The notes under the pieces were generated by a model. That model was not told the DNA's origin. It did not search any database and saw only the letters and a program-made list of their open reading frames with translations. Below, one piece after another: positions 57,605 through 64,000 of a stretch of DNA of 64,000 nt (within the stretch, counting starts at the first letter, position 1; every line of letters begins with the position of its first letter). The position numbers and the translations under genes were made by a program. This DNA comes from Parelaphostrongylus tenuis (lineage: Eukaryota; Nematoda; Chromadorea; Rhabditida; Metastrongylidae), in assembly GCA_019055375.1 (NCBI GenBank), contig JAHQIW010002314.1, positions 1 to 64,000 on the forward strand. The letters are read 5' to 3'.

Positions 57605-57779
57605 CAATGTATCGCCGACATCAAATAGCCATCGGCCCTGAGAAAGCCGAAGACGTCTGTCGGTCGAGACCTTTGGCGGATAAACTCGGTTTTTCGCCGT
57701 CATGTAAACCCAATCATTCGAGGGGAATATTCCCGAAACTTGGAGATAGATCTCGGTTGAATATGACAAAAATCGAGAA
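57605..57779 (-). CDS. Orphan candidate exon upstream of RAD21
   Basis: 58 codons plus one base between TTTCTAATTAG and a weak donor GTCTCT. It reads STEIYLQVSGIFPSNDWVYM, TAKNRVYPPKVSTDRRLRL and GRWLFDVGDTL, a balanced composition typical of real protein. I do not recognise the family. It ends about 50 bases before the RAD21 acceptor, so it could be the 3' part of an upstream cistron or a 5' exon. No partner exon was found. Confidence 0.35.
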
Positions 57780-58269
57780 CTAATTAGAAACAGAAACAAG
57801 ATGCTAATCAATTATCGATCGGTACGGAAACTAGAAATTCCCCGCAAACTGACATCGCACGCCAATGATTCATGAACGAAACTCACGGGAAAAAATCATA
57901 AGGATAAGGTTAAGAACTTTCTTGAAGTCCTAAACACTTGATTCATTGATTGGCACAGCCTGGCAAAGAACTATACCAGCTTACTGGTGATTTTTAAAAG
58001 CAAAGAAATAATGGGATGAATGAATGACAAAATGAATGAGCGATGAAAGGAGTGAAAAATGAGACAATGAAATTAGAGTAGAGACACCGAACCGGAGGGG
58101 AACCATCATATGAACTGATTTGAAGTCACGGTTTCGGTTTGCTGACATCAGGCGAGCTACATTTGAAAATTGGGTGGCGTCCAATCATAGTCTATCGCGA
58201 GAAGAGTATCGCTGTAGGACCACATGGAGCACATTAAAGCGCTGACCCAGAGCTAGCGCGAATCTGATC

Positions 58270-59108
58270 TCGGGTTGGTGCAAAAGTAATAGCGCTTGAG
58301 TGGCGTTCGATTATGGAAAAATATTTTCAAATTAATATGACATGTTAACATCATTCATGTACTTTATCGTTTATGTTTTGTTGCTAATGACCTAATATTT
58401 GTTACTAAACCTATCTTCATGGCACATGAGGCGCAGTGGTTAGGGTTGCTCTGCATCGCACACATGGTCCGATGGTTCCATCTCGCTGCCTATGGCTCAC
58501 CAAGACATCCATCCTCCCGGAGTCGGTGAAGCTGGTAGAAGACTTGCCTGGGAGGATAAGCAGCGCTGACTCGTTCAGCGGGAGGTCACCACGAGTTATT
58601 GTGAAGGTGTAAGTTATGCATTCAATCACCTCAGACGAAGTTAAAAATTGAAGACGAATACATGGCGCATCCCTCAGGGATTGATCAACGCCGAGAGCTT
58701 CATCATTAATGCTTTTATGGAAACGACGTTACTTAATGCAAAAGTGATTGCTGTTTTAGACCGTGCGATTATGATGGTTCGTAAAACAGCAGAGAGAAAA
58801 CTAGCAACGTCATGAATGCATTTGCCCGAGGAACTGCTAACGAACGTTAAGTGCAGCTGTGGTTTCAAAAAATCTCCTAAAGGAGACAAGATCCTTGATA
58901 AATGAGAAACGCAGTGGCGAGATGCCAGCGACCATCTGAGAGCAATCCCACAAAGTGAATCCTCCTCAAGAGTACACGAGATGTTGCAGAGGAGAACTCT
59001 ACGTCGACCAGTTCGACGACAGTCGTTCGCCGTCTGCTGAAAGTAGTAAATTAAAATAACTTGGGTGTCATACTACCAGAAAAGCGTAGTTGCTTTTACA
59101 CCAATCTA
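58270..59108 (+). mobile_element. Decayed mariner element with a SINE inside
   Basis: The 5' end GGGTTGGTGCAAAAGTAATA is a typical mariner terminal repeat; GTTGCTTTTACACCAATCTA at 59087-59106 is its approximate inverse. Between them, broken frames give EKRSGEMPAT, DHLRAIPQSESSSRVHEML, TVVRRLLKVVN and LGVILPEKR, like the helix-turn-helix half of a mariner transposase (RSGRP, then TVVRHLHxxGK). The catalytic half is absent, so it is an internally deleted copy. Confidence 0.6.
58425..58715 (+). repeat. tRNA-derived SINE, best preserved copy
   Basis: Head GGCGCAGTGGTTAGGGTTGC (box A-like) and CCGATGGTTCCATCTCGC (box B-like), middle CTTGCCTGGGAGGATAAGCA and GGGAGGTCACCACGAGTTAT, tail GGCGCATCCCTCAGGGATTG and ATCAACGCCGAGAGCTTC. 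It lies inside the decayed mariner. I take it as the reference for the other copies in the window. Confidence 0.75.
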
Positions 59109-59109
59109 A

Positions 59110-61680
59110 TACAGACGCTGGATACAGTAATGTTTTGACTAGACATGCCTAATCAACAGGCGCAGTGACCAGCTTACTGAATTTGTTTAGAAAAAGCTGC
59201 ATTCGTTCTACAAATGCCCATGATTGCAGCTGGTGAAGGGTAAGCTAGTCTCATCGTGGAAGAACTTTAGATGTAAGCAGCTCAACCTTTGACAAGACAT
59301 ATGCGACAGTGGATGACTTTTTGGCCTTCTCTCCTTCAAAAAGCTTGGAAGGTCAATCTAACGTGTAGTCGGTTTTTTCCATGGATGCAAGCATTGCGGA
59401 GCTATCTCCCGTGTTTTTTCCAATGAGTAGAACAAGCATGTTAAGAGGAGAATTTTTCTATACACTTTAGTAAAAATTTAATGGCAGCCGTTTTGGCAGC
59501 ATCTTCGTCTTTTTGGCCTGAAAAAGTCACTCTGACATGCATTCGACTCAGTTAGGTACTTTCATAAACTCATCAGAGCAAATTGTGCCATGAACTACAT
59601 CTACATAACAGGCACCTTTTTCAAAATTCTCGTCATTTTGATCCCTTCCTGTCTTCCTGTTTTTCTCCTTGGACACCAACAGCGTTAGAGCGTTGTTCAG
59701 CATAGAAATACATCTTACTTAGGCATCGTAGACGTTCACTGCGTGAACTTCAATTCCTCTAACAAACACCTATTCTGATGATAATCCGATAATATGGTAA
59801 CATGTTTTGAGCCTTATATGAAGTCCGATACGGCACTTATATAATACTAAAAATGCCTGCTTTACCTTTTCAGCTTCATCAGGAATACGGTGCCTTTCGG
59901 ATGAGCTAAAACAGTGGGCCTGGAAATGCGATGCAGGGTAGTCTATTATTGTAAAGGTGTCGATTCCCTTATAAGTAGGAGTATAATCCCTCTGCAAAGA
60001 ATTGGCCGAACCGAAAGGTACCGTAATTGTGCGGATGATCTGATATCGTCAACTCTATGTCTGATCATCCAAAAGATTTTTTGAACTCCCTAGTAACTGC
60101 AAATAAATTTCTTATCTCAGAAGTTTTATGGAAAAGGACCTACTTCACTTAGTGAGTCAAAGCCAATCAGTCACAAAGTTACGTGCGGCGTGAAAAAACT
60201 TGTTTGGACTAGATTCTGTGTATGTGGTCTGTACTTGAGGGAATCAGCATCTCTAAATGATAGGGCCAAAAATAGAAAGAGCTTAAAAGTCAGGACTCAA
60301 ATACGGGCGGTATAGAAACAAGGATGCAGTGAAGATGAAAAAAGCACCTCTGTCTCCAGCTTTTTCACCGTACGATCCTTTCTGCACTAATCTACGCGTT
60401 ATGAATCTGATGTTTTATAAACAATATGGAAAACAACTTACCGTTATTAAACCAACAACCGGCAAGACGATGCTGGAAATACGGCTCTATCACGCAGGAG
60501 TTTGAAACATGGAATCAAAGCTCTGGCTTCTGTCAACGATCAAAAATAGGGAATGGCGTTGCGCACGACAAATTGTCAAACTTAAGGTTGGGCATGTCAT
60601 GTGACTTAACGGAAGCGAAAGACATGCCGCTAGCAGCTGCGCGAATGAGATGTTAAATGAACAAAAGGAAGAAATACCGAACTACTGAACAGATTCGCTT
60701 ATGAAAAAATCAAAAAGAAAATACATTTACAGCGGGTTCGAAGATTGTCCAGAACAAGCTGGCTTTGTAGCGCGTTGTGGAGTAATGATTACTACTGTTG
60801 CTCGCTTGTATCACTCAACAGTCAATGGGAGGCAGGTGATTTAGATGATAACTTTGTACCAAGTACTTGCAACGATTTTTTCACTCAATTATCAGAAAAT
60901 CGATGTTTCAACATTATATCACGGAGCCGATATTGAATGGGGAGTGCAACCTGATAGGCACCGTCATATGTTGGAGCTGGTATCTAGTAAATGTTTGATG
61001 AGCAGATGAAAAACTTTTATACTGTTGTCATTCAAAGCTGTACATCCCACCACGGGAATTGATCGGCGTATTGAGCATTGTGTGGATGTCTCTGAGCGTT
61101 TATCTAAAATTGCATGGTTCAGATGGCTACGCTACCTTGCTGATGTTGTTTGTCACACCTTGTAATATCTGACGAGATGATCCAACGAGGCGTGTGCTTG
61201 AACTTTTGGATCACTGTAGTCCACATAATAGTAGAAAGATGAGCCAACATTTCGCCGATGGATGGGATAGTGTCTAAAGTAGTAGCATCACTGACGACTC
61301 TCGTACGTGCTACGTGTTAACTACCGCACCTGAATAAACCATTGCTTGCTTGTAGACGATGATTAAAGAAAGCTCCTGCTTCAAGTCATCAAGAAGAGGA
61401 CGATGAACCAACTGTAACCAATTAGAGGCAATTCAAAAGCGATGCCAAATCATAAAATTAATTTTACATTTTCAAATTAATCTGGTGATAAACACGAAAA
61501 TCTGCTCGTTCTTTCACTTGTTCCTCGGCTTTTGCAAAGTTGCACACTCCGATGTATACACTCCTACATCAAAATTTGGCCACATTGTCGAATTTTTTGC
61601 AAGAATTACGATAAAAAGTCTTTGGTTCTCGATTTAAAACACTAAAGGCACACATATTTCAAATCCATTTCGAAGGGCTA
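59110..61680. other. Intergenic stretch with no recognised gene
   Basis: About 2.6 kb. Short frames on both strands (for example 60426-60656 on the plus strand) have no family resemblance and no supporting splice structure. Confidence 0.4.
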
Positions 61681-61686
61681 ACCTCG

Positions 61687-62057
61687 CTAAGCCACTGAGT
61701 GATTGAGAAGATTGCGGAGATACTGAACTAGGCAGAGAGAGCTCTTTTTCTTCCTCTGATCTGATTTCTGGTCGTCATCACTTGGCATGCTTTGAAGTGA
61801 CTGAATTTGAACGCGACGGATCTCGCTCTCTCTCTCTTTCTCTTTTTCTTTCTTTTTCTCTTTAAGAGTGTCTATTAAGGAAACAACCTCTAACATTCCA
61901 CTCTTTTTTCTTTGACCGTTCTTATTATCTTTGTTTCCTCTTCTTCTTCTCTCTCGTCGCTCCTTTCTTCTTCTAGCCTTTCTGTCTTCACTAATATCGA
62001 GATCCGTGACCAGACTTTCATTTCCGGAAGACGAAAACTCCGACAGCGATTTGTTCC
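61687..62057 (-). CDS. Candidate terminal exon rich in Lys, Arg and Glu
   Basis: A minus-strand frame follows GATTGATAG, an acceptor-like AG, and runs to TAG at 61687-61689. It reads NKSLSEFSSSGNESLVTDLD, then clusters ARRRKERRERRRRG and KEKKKEKEKERESE, and closes LCLVQYLRNLLNHSVA. The mix of a charged low-complexity core with ordinary flanks and a natural stop suggests a real nuclear-type protein tail. No upstream exon and no ATG were found, and the charged core partly reflects a CT-rich tract at 61805-61862. Confidence 0.35.
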
Positions 62058-62524
62058 TATCAATCAGCAATAAGTGATTTCTTATTTTTGCTCAAAAATA
62101 AATAGTTGAATAAAGAACGCAAAATATACGAATTTTCGACCTTTTTGTTGCCATTTTATATCGCACAGAAATATGTACTTCGTTATCGAGTCTTTAGCTG
62201 CTTTATAAAAATACAGCTTTGACTGCCAAAAAAATTAGTGCTTTCTTCTGCCAGATGTTTTATTAAATATCGACTTAGCTATGTTGTATAGAACGTTTTA
62301 ATTACTTCAATCCTATGCGTATGAAAAAGTGTGCAGGGGCGAATAGAGATAAAAAGCATAGATGGAATTCGCGTGATTATCATCCTGCTCAGCAACTACA
62401 CCCTGATTGTTACTATCGTTATCAAGTGACTGTTGCACCACGCACTTATCATCATGTCGCACTAGTCCTAGAGCTCAAACATCACAGAATTACCTCCAGA
62501 ACATGCGGTAGTATTGAATAGTAC

Positions 62525-62790
62525 TTCTTTCACGACAACGATGAGATACAATAGAGTAGGGGCAACGTGGCCGATTGGTTGTGATGCTCGTCACGCTGCG
62601 CGTGGAGCAGAGCTCCACCCCCGACTCTCTCCGGCTGTCAACACCACCGCTCTATGGAGCTCCACAGCCAGATTATCCTCGATATTGCAAGGGGACTCTC
62701 TCAACCAGTATTCTATGCCGTTGAAGAAGAAGACGAGAAACGAATTGAATGCTAGAAGTACGGGGTCCGCACAGTGAAAAAAAAACACTG
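62525..62790 (-). repeat. Interspersed repeat R1, minus-strand copy
   Basis: On the minus strand it reads ATAGAATACTGGTTGAGAGA, ATCGAGGATAATCTGGCTGT and GCTCCACGCGCAGCGTGACG, aligning with the copies in the tandem units. This 3'-most part (CGCAGCGTGACGAGCATCAC) is absent from those copies. Confidence 0.5.
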
Positions 62791-64000
62791 TGATGATGGA
62801 TCAAATAAAGTGCTAAAAGTAATTCAGACGACATGGAATGAGTTATCGACGCGCTGCTGCTCTATAGCACATTGGGAACAGCGGATACAGCTGTCTAATC
62901 TACATAGACTGCGTCTTCTCAAAGTTCCACTAAACCGTTTGTTCAGTAGGGACCGAGTCCACATTCGCGATAAGTTCTTTTTGTTAGTAGTTGAACTCTA
63001 TGCGCTAAAGTTTCATCCTTTTTTGGGATAGCAAACTTTTGTTAACATGAGACGCGAGGACAAAGAATCGTTAATACGCTGCGTTACTTTCAAACTTGTC
63101 GTAATGTTTACATGCTAGAATGACCCAAAAAGCTGAACAGGCAGACCATACCCACTCTTAGAACCAATATAACCATCACAGTTCTTTTTGTGGTGAATGA
63201 TTGAATTTTCGGACTTCTGTAATCTGAGACATGAGTAGAATGACTTCTACGTCGCATAAGCAATCAATAATCGGCACTTGTTCAGTTCATCAAGTAAATG
63301 ACTTAATACAAAACAAATGTTGCTATATCAATTAGGTTAATCGATCAAAAGTGCGAAAGGCGCAGTGGTGAGAGATGACGTAAATAGACACGTGATCACT
63401 AGCTCAGCCCTTCTCCGGGTTGACAAAGCCATCACACTCATCGAAATCATCCAAATTGTCACTAGACGTGTCTGGAAAAAGCTTCCATCAGTCCACGAAA
63501 ACCGGAGGCTATCTGTGACGGAGACCTGGAACTGTTTTATCAATGTTACTTCAAATTTCCACGAAAAATGGTCTCAACTAGCACTCAACTGTATCCGTGA
63601 AAGAAAAAATACTCAAATGACACCCGAACACGTTACAAATCGAAGACACTAAGGATAATTGGTGCGAAACATGAAAGTGAATGAAGGAAGGGCTGATGCT
63701 TCAAATAAGTCACTAATGTCATATAAATAAGCAAAGAAATGTACAAATAAGTGAAATCTCGAATTCAAAGGAACGGTCGAGCGGAGACAAGCTACAACTC
63801 ACTCTCGACGCCTTCCACGCCTGGTTTTTGGGCTGTCTACCGGAGTGTCCCTGAAGTAGTCATAAATAGCATATAAATGAGTGGACATAGTAAAAAATGC
63901 TTCCGAATTCTGGTACCAGACCATTTGATAAAATTCTCCGTCCTATGCGTCAAAATTGTAAATGATCTCACGCGACATGTACAGGTTATGTGCTGTCGAA
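62791..64000. other. Right end of the window, no recognised gene
   Basis: Contains a possible SINE head remnant (AAGGCGCAGTGGTGAGAGAT at 63357-63376) and otherwise only short frames without family resemblance. Confidence 0.3.

Noticed and set aside
1..64000. CRISPR arrays, bacterial operons, rRNA genes or prophage
   Set aside because: None seen. Intron structure, splice signals and repeat content mark the window as eukaryotic, and the tandem arrays have no CRISPR-like spacing.

Overview
This is a repeat-rich eukaryotic window, most likely from a strongylid (hookworm-type) nematode. The evidence is short GT-AG introns with TTTCAG acceptors, a nematode-type PP1-like phosphatase, a RAD21 cohesin gene with a splice acceptor 10 bases before its ATG (trans-splice-like), Penelope-like retroelements with hammerhead ribozymes, and a tRNA-derived SINE that I associate with hookworm genomes. 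The organism is an inference; no gene here fixes the species. Most open reading frames in the window are chance or antisense frames. Exons were placed by protein-family similarity read by eye plus splice signals.

Layout. 0.5-10.4 kb (+): a PP1-family serine/threonine phosphatase spread over at least nine exons, with all metal-ligand motifs present but an in-frame TGA where the conserved Trp of the DLLWADP motif belongs; probably a pseudogene. 10.5-16 kb: mostly non-coding, with an inverted-repeat element and a SINE end.

15.98-45.85 kb: a large direct tandem duplication. Unit 1 is about 12.8 kb. Unit 2 is about 17.1 kb because it carries a 4.7-kb insertion at 29.89-34.61 kb. Each unit holds a mariner transposase tail, two Penelope-like element (PLE) fragments, a tyrosine-phosphatase exon with a frameshift, SINE-like repeats and the 3' exons of an M17 (NPEPL1-type) aminopeptidase. 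The two aminopeptidase copies carry different disabling lesions. The insertion in unit 2 has two PLE 3' halves in inverted orientation, one with an apparently complete minimal hammerhead ribozyme. Between them lie glycine-tRNA-like sequences and a ~38-bp minisatellite. 12-13-bp direct repeats flank the whole block.

46.8-57.5 kb (-): a RAD21/SCC1-type cohesin kleisin gene. The N-terminal exons and the C-terminal winged-helix exons are clear; some middle exons were not found. A 46-base GT-AG segment near its 3' end reads as the conserved winged-helix core and looks like coding sequence turned into intron, or else marks decay. An inverted copy of exon 4 lies inside intron 3. SINEs, a foldback element and a 16-base G run (sense strand) lie in its introns. 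An orphan exon sits just upstream on the same strand.

57.8-64 kb: a decayed mariner with a SINE inside, a charged Lys/Arg/Glu-rich candidate exon on the minus strand, and otherwise sequence in which I see no gene.
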